Part shown: positions 10,262 to 17,385 of the stretch, one piece after another
Numbering within the stretch: the first letter of the stretch is position 1
Layout of the letters: the number at the start of each line of letters is the position of its first letter
Assembly: GCF_003634095.1 (NCBI RefSeq)
Contig: NZ_RBIR01000006.1
Location: forward strand, 1-64,000
DNA length: 64,000 nt
Direction: 5' to 3'
Source: Arthrobacter oryzae
Lineage (GTDB): Bacteria > Actinomycetota > Actinomycetes > Actinomycetales > Micrococcaceae
The notes under the pieces: model-generated
The model's input: the letters and a program-made list of their open reading frames with translations, nothing else
Databases searched by the model: none
What the model was told of the DNA's origin: nothing
Position numbers and translations under genes: made by a program

Positions 10262-13000
10262 ATGAGCCAGCAGAGCACCACCAGCTCCACCCGGCCCGGC
10301 CGGCCGCGGCCCGAGGGCCCGTCCTGGCTGGGCGTCTGGCAGCACGGCCTGCGGCGGACGCAGGCGCACTTCCGTGCCGTGCCGTTCACGCTGGCCGTCC
10401 TCGCGGCCTTCCTGGGCATCGGGGCACTCACCGGAAGCTTCCTGTCCGGCCCGCCGCGCGCTCTGCTGCCCGTCGCCTCCGTCAGCGCCCCGGGGCTGAG
10501 GGCGGGGCAGTGGTGGTCGATGTTCACATCCCTGTTTTTCGCCACCAACCTGCTGGCCTACCTCGCGGCCTCGCTCATGATCCTGCTGCTCCTGGGCCTG
10601 GCCGAACGGCGGCTTGGCTCGGTGCGGACGGCCGTCTTCTTCTTCGCGGCCCAGTTCGCGGCTGTGACACTGTTCCTGCTGATCACCCAGCTGGCCGGGT
10701 ATCTCGGCGACGGCTGGCTCGGCCTCATGGTCAATGCCCGGCTGATCGGCCCCTATGCCGCCGTCCTGGCCGTGGCCCTGGCGGCCAGCGGGCTGCTGCC
10801 CGCGCTGTGGCAACGGCGGCTGCGGACCGCCGGTGTGGCAGCCTCGCTGCTGCTTGTGCTCTACGTGGGGCATCCGGAGACGGTGGTGTGGCTGACCGGA
10901 GCCCTAGCCGGCCTGGCCGCGGGCTGGTGGATCCAGGGCGACCGGGGAACCCTGCACCGCCACCGCTCCACTGGACGTGAAACGCGCAACCTGCTGGCTC
11001 TCACGGTCGCCATTTTCGCGGTCGGACCGATCCTCACGGCCGTGGTCAGCACTCCCACCGGGCCGCTTGCCTTGCTGCGCGACGTCGTGCTCAATCCGCT
11101 GCCCACGTTGAGCCAGCTGGAGGCGAACTGCGGCGGTACCGTTGACGGCAGATGTCTGGAGGCCGGCCGGGCCGGGTTTGCCGGTCCGCTTGGCCTCGCG
11201 CTGGCGGTCGTCCCGGTGGTCTTGCTGTTGATTTGTGCCGACGGCATGCGGCAGGGCCGCCGGTTGGCACTGCGGATCGCGATTATCGTCCAGCTGGGGG
11301 TGGCGGCCCTGGCAACGGTGTACCTGGCCCTGTTCGCCCGGATTCCGCACTTCCCCAACCGGCCGCACACGGCAGTGATGGGTTCGGGCTTCGTCCACGT
11401 CCTCCCGCTTGCGGCCGTTCCGCTGCTGGTGGTCCTGCTGCTCTGGCTGAACCGGCGGCAGTTCCGGGTGGAGACGACGCCGCGGGCCCGGGGGCTCCTG
11501 GGCCTCGTGGTGGGCGGCACGTGGCTGGGGCTGGCCGGAGCCTACACAGTGGCATGGCTGGCGGCAGGCGGAATGGACCGCGACGGCGGGCCGCTGGGCC
11601 TGGTGGCTGAACTCGCCCGGCAGTACCTGCCGCTGCCCATTCCCGGGTCCTACAGCCGGCTCTTCCAGAACCGCAACGCAGTGGAGGCCTTTCTGTTCGC
11701 CTCCGCCGGCATCATCTTCTGGGGCGTGGCCCTGGCCGCCGTGTGGCTGGTTCTGCGCCGCCGGCTGCACGGCACCGGGCCGAACAGCACCGACCTCGGC
11801 TCCGGGGACCGGGACGCGGCCCGGGAGCTCATCCGGCAGGGCGGCGACTCGCTGTCCTGGATGGCCCTGTGGGAACCGAACAAGTTCTGGTTCTCGCCGG
11901 ACCGGCGCGGCGGCGTGGCCTATCAGCAGCACGGGAACGTGGCCTTGACGTTGGCGGGTCCGTTCGGAGCGGCCGCCGGCCACGAGGAGAGCGCGGCAGG
12001 TTTCATGCGCTACTGTGCCGAGCACGCCCTGATTCCGTGTTTCTACTCCTGTACTGCCGAGCTCTGGCCGATGCTGCGGGCGCGCGGTTTCCGCCGCGTT
12101 GCGGTGGCCCAGGAAACCAGGCTCGCCGTTCGGGAACTCGAGTTCAAGGGCAAGGAATGGCAGAACGTCCGCACCGCCATCAACCGTGCCGCCAAGACCG
12201 GTGTCCGCGCCGTGTGGGGGCGCTACAGCGAATTCCCCGCACCCCTTCGGGCCCAGCTCAGCGAGGTCTCCGAGGAATGGGCGGCCCAAAAGCATGTGCC
12301 GGAGATGGGCTTCACGCTCGGCAGCATCGACGAGCTCGACGACGACGAGGTGCTTTGCTGCCTGGCGGTGGACACCGCCGGACGCGTGCAGGGGGTCACG
12401 AGCTGGCTGCCGGTGTATGAGGACGGCCGGCTGGTGAGCTGGACGCTGGACTTCATGCGGCGGCGCGGCGATGCCTTCCCGGGCGTCATGGAATTCCTCA
12501 TCGCCTCCGCCGTGCAGGAACTCAAAGGCACCGTCGAAGTCATTTCCCTTTCCGGCTCCCCGCTGGCGAAGGACCATGGCGACGATGCGCGCGGTCGGGG
12601 CGCCGAGCTACCCGGGGATGCCGCGGACACGAACGCTGGCGGCGCAGCGGGCACGGACGGCGAAGCGGCCGCTGACGGCGCGGCGGGCGCTGACGGCGCG
12701 GCGGGCGCTGACGGCGCGGCGGGCGGCGAGGCTGACGGCAGGGAGGCTGGAGGTGGCGACGGGGGGCCGGATGGGTTGGCTGGAATTCTTGACGTGGTGG
12801 GCCAGGCACTGGAACCTGTCTACGGATTCCGCTCGCTGGCAACCTTCAAGTCGCGTTTCAAACCGGAATACCGCACGCTTTACCTGTACTACCAGGATCC
12901 GTTGCAGTTACCGGCCATGGGCCGGGCCCTGAGCCGCGCATATCTTCCCGGGTTGTCCGTCCGGCAAAGCGCACGCCTGTTGCGTACTTTGGTGCGATAG
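10262..13000 (+). CDS. MprF-like membrane protein with C-terminal DUF2156 aminoacyl-phospholipid synthase domain
   Basis: 912 residues from ATG 10262; the open frame upstream overlaps the previous gene and has no ribosome site. The N-terminal half has many membrane helices, starting FTLAVLAAFLGIGALTGSFL and a rhomboid-like GQWWSMFTSLFFATNLLAYLAA. From about residue 515 comes the soluble DUF2156 domain (MALWEPNKFWFSPDRRGGVAYQQHGNVALTLAGP, FRRVAVAQETRLAV, GKEWQNVRTAINRAAKTG, WTLDFMRRR, VYGFRSLATFKSRFKPEYRTLYL), the GNAT-like fold of lysyl/alanyl-phosphatidylglycerol synthases. Such enzymes move an amino acid from tRNA to phosphatidylglycerol and flip the product, giving cationic-peptide resistance. 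The amino acid used is unknown. A low-complexity Gly/Ala/Asp insert (about residues 780-840) interrupts the catalytic domain. Confidence 0.8.
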   Translation: MSQQSTTSSTRPGRPRPEGPSWLGVWQHGLRRTQAHFRAVPFTLAVLAAFLGIGALTGSFLSGPPRALLPVASVSAPGLRAGQWWSMFTSLFFATNLLAYLAASLMILLLLGLAERRLGSVRTAVFFFAAQFAAVTLFLLITQLAGYLGDGWLGLMVNARLIGPYAAVLAVALAASGLLPALWQRRLRTAGVAASLLLVLYVGHPETVVWLTGALAGLAAGWWIQGDRGTLHRHRSTGRETRNLLALTVAIFAVGPILTAVVSTPTGPLALLRDVVLNPLPTLSQLEANCGGTVDGRCLEAGRAGFAGPLGLALAVVPVVLLLICADGMRQGRRLALRIAIIVQLGVAALATVYLALFARIPHFPNRPHTAVMGSGFVHVLPLAAVPLLVVLLLWLNRRQFRVETTPRARGLLGLVVGGTWLGLAGAYTVAWLAAGGMDRDGGPLGLVAELARQYLPLPIPGSYSRLFQNRNAVEAFLFASAGIIFWGVALAAVWLVLRRRLHGTGPNSTDLGSGDRDAARELIRQGGDSLSWMALWEPNKFWFSPDRRGGVAYQQHGNVALTLAGPFGAAAGHEESAAGFMRYCAEHALIPCFYSCTAELWPMLRARGFRRVAVAQETRLAVRELEFKGKEWQNVRTAINRAAKTGVRAVWGRYSEFPAPLRAQLSEVSEEWAAQKHVPEMGFTLGSIDELDDDEVLCCLAVDTAGRVQGVTSWLPVYEDGRLVSWTLDFMRRRGDAFPGVMEFLIASAVQELKGTVEVISLSGSPLAKDHGDDARGRGAELPGDAADTNAGGAAGTDGEAAADGAAGADGAAGADGAAGGEADGREAGGGDGGPDGLAGILDVVGQALEPVYGFRSLATFKSRFKPEYRTLYLYYQDPLQLPAMGRALSRAYLPGLSVRQSARLLRTLVR
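12671..12724 (+). repeat. In-frame 18-bp tandem repeat, three perfect copies
   Basis: Three identical 18-bp units (12671-12688, 12689-12706, 12707-12724), each encoding A-D-G-A-A-G, inside the catalytic-domain insert of the MprF-like gene; degenerate copies flank them. Perfect identity suggests recent slippage and possible length variation between strains. Confidence 0.9.
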
Positions 13001-13219
13001 CTGGACTGCCGGCGGAGTGATCCGGCTGGGCATTGGCACTGCCGGATGCAAGCGACGCCCGGCCGGCGGGAAACGCATTGGGTCGGACCCGCAAAACCGG
13101 AGAACAAATGTTCTGTGTCCTAATAGCGCAGGGCTAATGGCCGGACCCAAATGCCCCGCGGCATGGGGTGACGGGCCCAAATGCGCCGGCCCCGTAAACA
13201 CTTGCCAACAATGCAAAAA

Positions 13220-13251
13220 AATGATCCCCGGCAGAAATGCCGGGGATCATT
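13220..13251 (-). terminator. Rho-independent terminator of the cold-shock gene
   Basis: AATGATCCCCGGC (13220-13232) and GCCGGGGATCATT (13239-13251) form a perfect 13-bp stem with a 6-nt loop. Read on the minus strand it is followed by a run of six T (13220-13215). It may also stop transcription arriving from the upstream MprF-like gene. The rest of 13001-13288 holds no supported gene. Confidence 0.85.
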
Positions 13252-13288
13252 CTTTGCGGGAATGCCACTAGGCAATTCCCCGCGGAGA

Positions 13289-13492
13289 CTAGACCAGCGT
13301 CACGCCGGTAGCCTGGGGGCCCTTGGCGCCCTGGCCGATCTCGAACTGAACGCGCTGGTTCTCGTCGAGGGTCTTGAAGCCGCCGGTCTGGATCTCGGAG
13401 TAGTGCACGAAGACATCGCCGTCAGCGTCGTCCGGAGTGATGAAGCCGAAGCCCTTTTCCGCGTTGAACCACTTCACAGTTCCCTGTGCCAT
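13289..13492 (-). CDS. cspA: Cold-shock protein (CspA family)
   Basis: 67-residue single OB-fold protein that binds single-stranded RNA and DNA and melts mRNA secondary structure. RNP1 is KGFGFI and RNP2 is [21 protein letters not shown] and [15 protein letters not shown] are full family hallmarks. Start ATG at 13492 follows GAGGAGA on the minus strand. It stands alone with its own terminator and a gene-free upstream stretch of nearly 290 bp, compatible with a long regulatory 5' leader as in many csp genes. Whether it is cold-induced or constitutive cannot be read from the sequence. Confidence 0.95.
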   Translation of the reverse strand: MAQGTVKWFNAEKGFGFITPDDADGDVFVHYSEIQTGGFKTLDENQRVQFEIGQGAKGPQATGVTLV

Positions 13493-13779
13493 TTGTTTCT
13501 CCTCATTGTGGATCTTGAATAAGTCCGGCGCACTTCACGCCGCACTCGGTCACTCTGCGAGAAGAACCTTGGCTTCGGACCCGGATACCAGGACCTTGGC
13601 GGCAGGAGCTCCACGCTCGCAACATGTCTTGCGAGCATGAAAAACACCTACACAAAGACTCGTATAAGAATTTCATGACACGTCCGTCAGGTCAACGGCC
13701 TTACCGGAGAAAAGCATAAATTTTGTGCAAAGAACTGCTGAACGGCATTCGCCGCCCGCCAAGCGCCCGCGGCGTCCGG
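13493..13779. promoter_or_regulatory. Gap upstream of cspA and downstream of nucS
   Basis: No gene supported. On the minus strand TTGACC (13695-13690) and TTATAC (13667-13662) look like promoter elements but are 22 bp apart, so at most one belongs to a standard promoter. If the TTATAC box is used the cspA leader would be about 160 nt. Confidence 0.3.
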
Positions 13780-14475
13780 TTAGAAGAGCCGGGACTCACT
13801 GTCGTCAACGCCGCGCATGGCGTCGTAGTCGAGCGTCACGCAGTCGATTCCGCGGTCCTTGGCAAGGACCTTGGCCTGCGGTTTGATCTGCTGGGCAGCA
13901 AAGATTCCCCGGACCGGAGCCAGCAGGGGATCCCGGTTGAGCAGCTCCAAATACCGTGTGAGCTGCTCGACGCCGTCGATGTCGCCGCGCCGCTTGAGTT
14001 CGATGGCCACGGTGGCGCCGTCCGCGTCCCGGGCGAGGATGTCCACGGGACCGATGGCCGTGAAGTACTCCCGACGGATCAGTGAGAAGCCGGCGCCGAG
14101 CAATTCGATCTGGGCGGCCAGGAGACGCTGGAGGTCTGCCTCGACGCCGTCCTTGATCAGCCCGGGGTCTTGGCCCAGCTCGTGGGAGGTGTCGTGGATC
14201 TGTTCATGAATGTTGATGATGAGCCGGTCATCGGTCTTGGCGGACTGGACCGTCCACTGCTCGATGACGCCGACTTCGACGTCCACCTCGTCGGGGGTGG
14301 AGACCCGAAGGGACGCGGGCGGGCTCATCCAGTTCAGCGGCTTGTAGGACCCGCCGTCGGAATGGACCAGGACCGAACCGTCGGCCTTGACCAGCAACAG
14401 CCGGGTGGCCAGCGGCAGATGGGCTTTGAGGCGGCCGACGTAATCAACGGAGCAGCGGGCTATGACTAAACGCAC
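13780..14475 (-). CDS. nucS: Mismatch-specific endonuclease NucS/EndoMS
   Basis: 231 residues from GTG 14475; the longer open frame upstream is antisense to the neighbouring gene. NucS is the mismatch-repair enzyme of actinobacteria lacking MutS/MutL; it cuts both strands at G-T, G-G and T-T mismatches. The N-terminal half ([45 protein letters not shown]) is the dimerisation and DNA-binding domain. The C-terminal half is a RecB-like nuclease with [23 protein letters not shown], the catalytic D...ExK set. The protein ends SESRLF, similar to the short C-terminal sequence by which homologues bind the DnaN sliding clamp. A TAGAGT box 7 nt before the GTG suggests a leaderless mRNA. Confidence 0.93.
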   Translation of the reverse strand: MRLVIARCSVDYVGRLKAHLPLATRLLLVKADGSVLVHSDGGSYKPLNWMSPPASLRVSTPDEVDVEVGVIEQWTVQSAKTDDRLIINIHEQIHDTSHELGQDPGLIKDGVEADLQRLLAAQIELLGAGFSLIRREYFTAIGPVDILARDADGATVAIELKRRGDIDGVEQLTRYLELLNRDPLLAPVRGIFAAQQIKPQAKVLAKDRGIDCVTLDYDAMRGVDDSESRLF

Positions 14476-14482
14476 CCGGCCC

Positions 14483-14523
14483 ACTCTACCGTCTGCGGGG
14501 CGGTCCCCGGCCTGGGGCAGAAT
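14483..14523. promoter_or_regulatory. Divergent -10 boxes for nucS and the zinc-ribbon gene
   Basis: On the minus strand TAGAGT (14488-14483) lies 7 nt from the nucS GTG. On the plus strand CAGAAT (14518-14523) lies 6 nt from ATG 14530. Both fit the leaderless -10 spacing seen repeatedly in this window. No clear -35 hexamers. Confidence 0.45.
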
Positions 14524-14529
14524 GGAAGC

Positions 14530-14910
14530 ATGCCCCGTTCCAACCGCCCCCGCCGCCCAGCGTCCGGAAAAGCAGCGTCCGGAAAAGCAGCGTCCGGAAA
14601 CGCAGGCTCCGGCAGGCCTGCCAGGCCCGGAGCCAAGCACGGCCCGGCGCCGGAACTTGACCTGGAGCGCGCCCGGACAGGCTTCGCCCGCCGCGAGAGC
14701 GCGCCGGACGGCGAATGGATGGTGCGCTCCATCACAAGCCGTGCCGAGAAGACGTACATCTGCCCTGGCTGCTCCACCGCCGTGCTGCCGGGAATCGCCC
14801 ACCTGGTGGTCTGGTCCGAGGACCATCTCTTTGGTGCCGCCGCGGGCCTCGCGGAGCGCCGCCACTGGCACAGCAACTGCTGGATCACACGGACATACCG
14901 GTATCGCTGA
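14530..14910 (+). CDS. Small zinc-ribbon-like protein, conserved beside nucS
   Basis: 126 residues. The first 45 are basic and low-complexity ([18 protein letters not shown], from three 15-bp repeats around 14562-14606). The conserved part is [38 protein letters not shown]...[11 protein letters not shown]-x2-C plus H-x3-C (HSNC) gives four potential zinc ligands, as in a treble-clef or HNH-like ribbon, and an HW pair precedes the last. Homologues in actinobacteria are often labelled ATP/GTP-binding protein, but I see no Walker motif to support that. It is divergent from nucS with only 54 bp between starts, so co-regulation is possible. Function unknown. Confidence 0.75.
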   Translation: MPRSNRPRRPASGKAASGKAASGNAGSGRPARPGAKHGPAPELDLERARTGFARRESAPDGEWMVRSITSRAEKTYICPGCSTAVLPGIAHLVVWSEDHLFGAAAGLAERRHWHSNCWITRTYRYR

Positions 14911-14933
14911 CGGCTTTCGCTAAGGTTGTCAGC

Positions 14934-15776
14934 ATGACTTTTGATCCCGCGTCGTACGTCTTTACCCAGCCGGCTGCACCAACCGCCATCCGCGCTTCCA
15001 CCGTCCTCCCGGCCCGCCGCGAGAACGTCGAGCTCCGGACAGCGGACGGACACCGGCTGGTGGGCGAACTGGCGCTCCCGGAGTCCGGCGAGATCAAGGC
15101 AACACTCATTACGCTGCATCCGCTGCCGACTCACGGCGGCTTCATGGATTCACACGTCTACCGCAAGGCCTCCTACCGGCTGCCGGCCCTCGCCGGGATC
15201 GCCGTGCTGCGGTTCAACACCCGGGGGACGTCCTCGCCGCGCGGAACCAGCGGGGGAGCCTTCGAGGAAGGCATCGGCGAGCGGCTCGACGTCGAGGCCG
15301 CCGTGCGGTTCGCCGTAGACCGGGGCCTGCCGAACCGGTGGCTCGTCGGCTGGTCCTTCGGCACTGAGCTTGCCCTCATGTACGGCGCCACGGAGCCCGT
15401 TGCCTCGGAGATAGAAGGGGCGGTGCTGCTCTCGCCGCCGCTGCACCGTGCCACGGACACACATTTGTCGGAATGGGCCAAATCGGGCAAGCCGCTAAAG
15501 GTCCTGGTCCCTGAGCACGACGACTACTTGCAGCCGGCTGCCGCCGCGGCGAGGTTCGCCGTCGTACCGCAGGCGCAGGTGGTGGGGGTCGACGGCGCCA
15601 AGCACCTGTGGGTGGGGGAGAAGTACGCCGGACGGGTCCTCAACGAGATCGTGGACGAGGTCCTCCCCGCCCGTGCCGGGGCCGGACTGGCCGATGCCGG
15701 ACCTGCCGGGGCCGGACTGGCCGGGACGGCGCTGCCGCAGGAGTGGGACGGGCCGGTCGCCACGGCGCACGCCTGA
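14934..15776 (+). CDS. Alpha/beta-fold hydrolase
   Basis: 280 residues. Serine hydrolase fold: oxyanion region LITLHPLPTHGG, nucleophile elbow G-W-S-F-G with S141, acid in PEHDDYL and histidine in GAKHLWVGE. The tail AGAGLADAGPAGAGLAGTALP is a degenerate repeat. The HP-L-P-x-x-G-G pattern and the RFNTRG-SPRG segment resemble the dienelactone-hydrolase-like proteins often annotated only as alpha/beta hydrolase; substrate unknown. A TAAGGT box 7 nt before ATG 14934 suggests a leaderless transcript. The gene is convergent with the AI-2E-type permease across a 60-bp palindrome. Confidence 0.85.
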   Translation: MTFDPASYVFTQPAAPTAIRASTVLPARRENVELRTADGHRLVGELALPESGEIKATLITLHPLPTHGGFMDSHVYRKASYRLPALAGIAVLRFNTRGTSSPRGTSGGAFEEGIGERLDVEAAVRFAVDRGLPNRWLVGWSFGTELALMYGATEPVASEIEGAVLLSPPLHRATDTHLSEWAKSGKPLKVLVPEHDDYLQPAAAAARFAVVPQAQVVGVDGAKHLWVGEKYAGRVLNEIVDEVLPARAGAGLADAGPAGAGLAGTALPQEWDGPVATAHA

Positions 15777-15814
15777 GCCGCCGGACGCAGGAATCCGCGC
15801 CGAAAAGAGGAATC

Positions 15815-15874
15815 CGCACCGAAATAAGACAGCCGCACCGTGGATCCACGGTGCGGCTGTCTTATTTCGGTGCG
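15815..15874. terminator. 60-bp perfect palindrome between convergent genes
   Basis: The 30 bases left of 15844/15845 are the exact reverse complement of the 30 to the right, with TGGATCCA at the centre and no loop. It sits between the stops of the hydrolase (15776) and the permease (15883), so it acts equally from both sides. There is no strong U-run. A 19-bp imperfect direct repeat (15791-15809 and 15810-15828, three mismatches) runs into its left arm. Confidence 0.85.
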
Positions 15875-15882
15875 AAAACCGC

Positions 15883-17178
15883 CTAGCGGCTGTCCTGGCG
15901 GGCGATGAAGATCTCCTTGACCAGCAGCAGGATCGCCGCCGCGGTGGGAATGGCGATCAGGGCTCCGAGCACGCCGAGCAGGCTGCCGCCGGCGATCACG
16001 GAAATGACGGCGACCGCCCCGGGCACCGCCACGGCCTTCTGCATGATCCGCGGGGAGATGAAGTACGCCTCAAACTGCAGGTAGGCGAAGTAGCAGATGA
16101 AAAACACGAGCGCGGTCTGCCAGCCGGCGGTCAGGGCAACGAGGGTCACCAGAAACCCGGCAATCATGCCGCCCACGAGCGGGATAAACGCCAGCAGGGC
16201 CACGACGAACGCCAGCAGCGTGCCGAACGGCACCCCGATGATCGACATCACGATGAAGGCAAAGGTGGCGTTCAGCACGGCCACGGCAGCCTGGCCGATC
16301 ACGTAGTTGCCCACAGAACCCGTGATTTCCTCGGACAAGGCCGCAACCCGGGCGCGGCGCGAGCGCGGCGCCAGCCGGTAGCCCCACTTCTTCATCGAGG
16401 GAAGGGCGGCAAGGAAGTAGAGGCTGAGGACCAGCACGATCAGGGCGCCGAACAGCCCGTTGGCCACGATGGAGCCGAATCCGACCACGCCGCCGAAGAT
16501 GCCGCCCATGGCCTCCGGGTTGTTGACGAACTTCCCCAGTTCCTGGGAGATGCGGTCCCGTATGCCGAACTGCTGGTCAACGGTCCGGAAGAAGTCGGAA
16601 TCGATGAACTCCTGGACCCATTGCGGCGACTGCTGCACAACCTGCGTTACCTGCTGCACGATCGTGGGGATCAGGGTGGCGAAAAAGGCAGCTACCGCCA
16701 GCGCCAGGGTGGCCACGGCCATGAGGATGCCGGCGGCCCGGGGAACATTCTTGCCCTCGAGCCAGCGCACCACCGGGTCCAGCCCGAGGGTGATGAAGAG
16801 GGCCGTGACGATCCACAGGAGCAGCTGTGTTGTATTGGAACCGATCCAGTAGACCAGGAGCGCGACGCCGACGCCGACCGTGCCCATGAAGCCCATGTAG
16901 AGGGGGTGCTGGGTGGACATGCGGGGACCCGGGCTGCCGAAGCGTTCGCCGATCCCGTCCTCGGCCGCGGTGCCTGCCTCGTGCTCGGGCGGCATCTCGA
17001 AGCGAAGCCTCGGCTGGGCTCCGGGCAGGGGCTGGCGCAGGCGCCGGGCCACGGACAGGAGCACGCCGGCCGCGGCCAGCCGGGGACTGGAAACAGTTGG
17101 CTGGGGGCCGCGTTCCTGGCTGCCGGATTCCTGGGTTTTTTCCGGTCCTGCGGAGGACGAATCCGTATGTTCAGTCAC
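15883..17178 (-). CDS. AI-2E family transporter (PerM-like permease)
   Basis: 431 residues from GTG 17178. A polar N-terminal 85 residues precedes eight or so membrane helices with the family plan: two N-terminal hairpins (YMGFMGTVGVGVALLVYWI, LLLWIVTALFITLGLDPVVRWLE), a soluble amphipathic middle (TQVVQQSPQWVQEFIDSDFF), then GNYVIGQAAVAVLNATFAFI, PFGTLLAFVVALLAFIPLVGGMIAG and GVLGALIAIPTAAAILLLV. The P-x-x-G-G-x-I turn is characteristic of PF01594. Members have been linked to autoinducer-2 export, Na+/H+ antiport or glycolate export; the substrate here cannot be assigned. The much longer antisense frame upstream of 17178 is not real coding. Confidence 0.88.
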   Translation of the reverse strand: MTEHTDSSSAGPEKTQESGSQERGPQPTVSSPRLAAAGVLLSVARRLRQPLPGAQPRLRFEMPPEHEAGTAAEDGIGERFGSPGPRMSTQHPLYMGFMGTVGVGVALLVYWIGSNTTQLLLWIVTALFITLGLDPVVRWLEGKNVPRAAGILMAVATLALAVAAFFATLIPTIVQQVTQVVQQSPQWVQEFIDSDFFRTVDQQFGIRDRISQELGKFVNNPEAMGGIFGGVVGFGSIVANGLFGALIVLVLSLYFLAALPSMKKWGYRLAPRSRRARVAALSEEITGSVGNYVIGQAAVAVLNATFAFIVMSIIGVPFGTLLAFVVALLAFIPLVGGMIAGFLVTLVALTAGWQTALVFFICYFAYLQFEAYFISPRIMQKAVAVPGAVAVISVIAGGSLLGVLGALIAIPTAAAILLLVKEIFIARQDSR

Positions 17179-17322
17179 TGCGTTGAATGCCCTTAAATCT
17201 GTGCGGTGCCACCGCGGCGGCGCTGGTGTGATGATCACCGCAAACACTATCAGCAGGCTTGTTAGCGCAAGGGAGGAGCGCCGTCGCCGACGCCCGCGGC
17301 GGGGACCGACCGGACCCTCGAT

Positions 17323-17352
17323 CTGACTCCGTGGTAACAAAATGGTTACTAT
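17323..17352 (+). promoter_or_regulatory. Candidate promoter with overlapping inverted repeat
   Basis: CTGACT (17323-17328) and TACTAT (17347-17352) are spaced by 18 bp. GTAAC (17334-17338) and GTTAC (17345-17349) form an inverted repeat with a 6-bp gap that overlaps the spacer and -10, a plausible repressor site for the gene at 17386 and perhaps for the divergent permease. Confidence 0.45.
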
Positions 17353-17385
17353 TGAAGCTACGTGTCCGCTGATGATAGGTGTATT

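Noticed and set aside
13017..13271. 84-codon plus-strand ORF between the MprF-like gene and cspA
   Set aside because: Contains several cysteines but runs through the cspA terminator hairpin, has no ribosome site and no domain.
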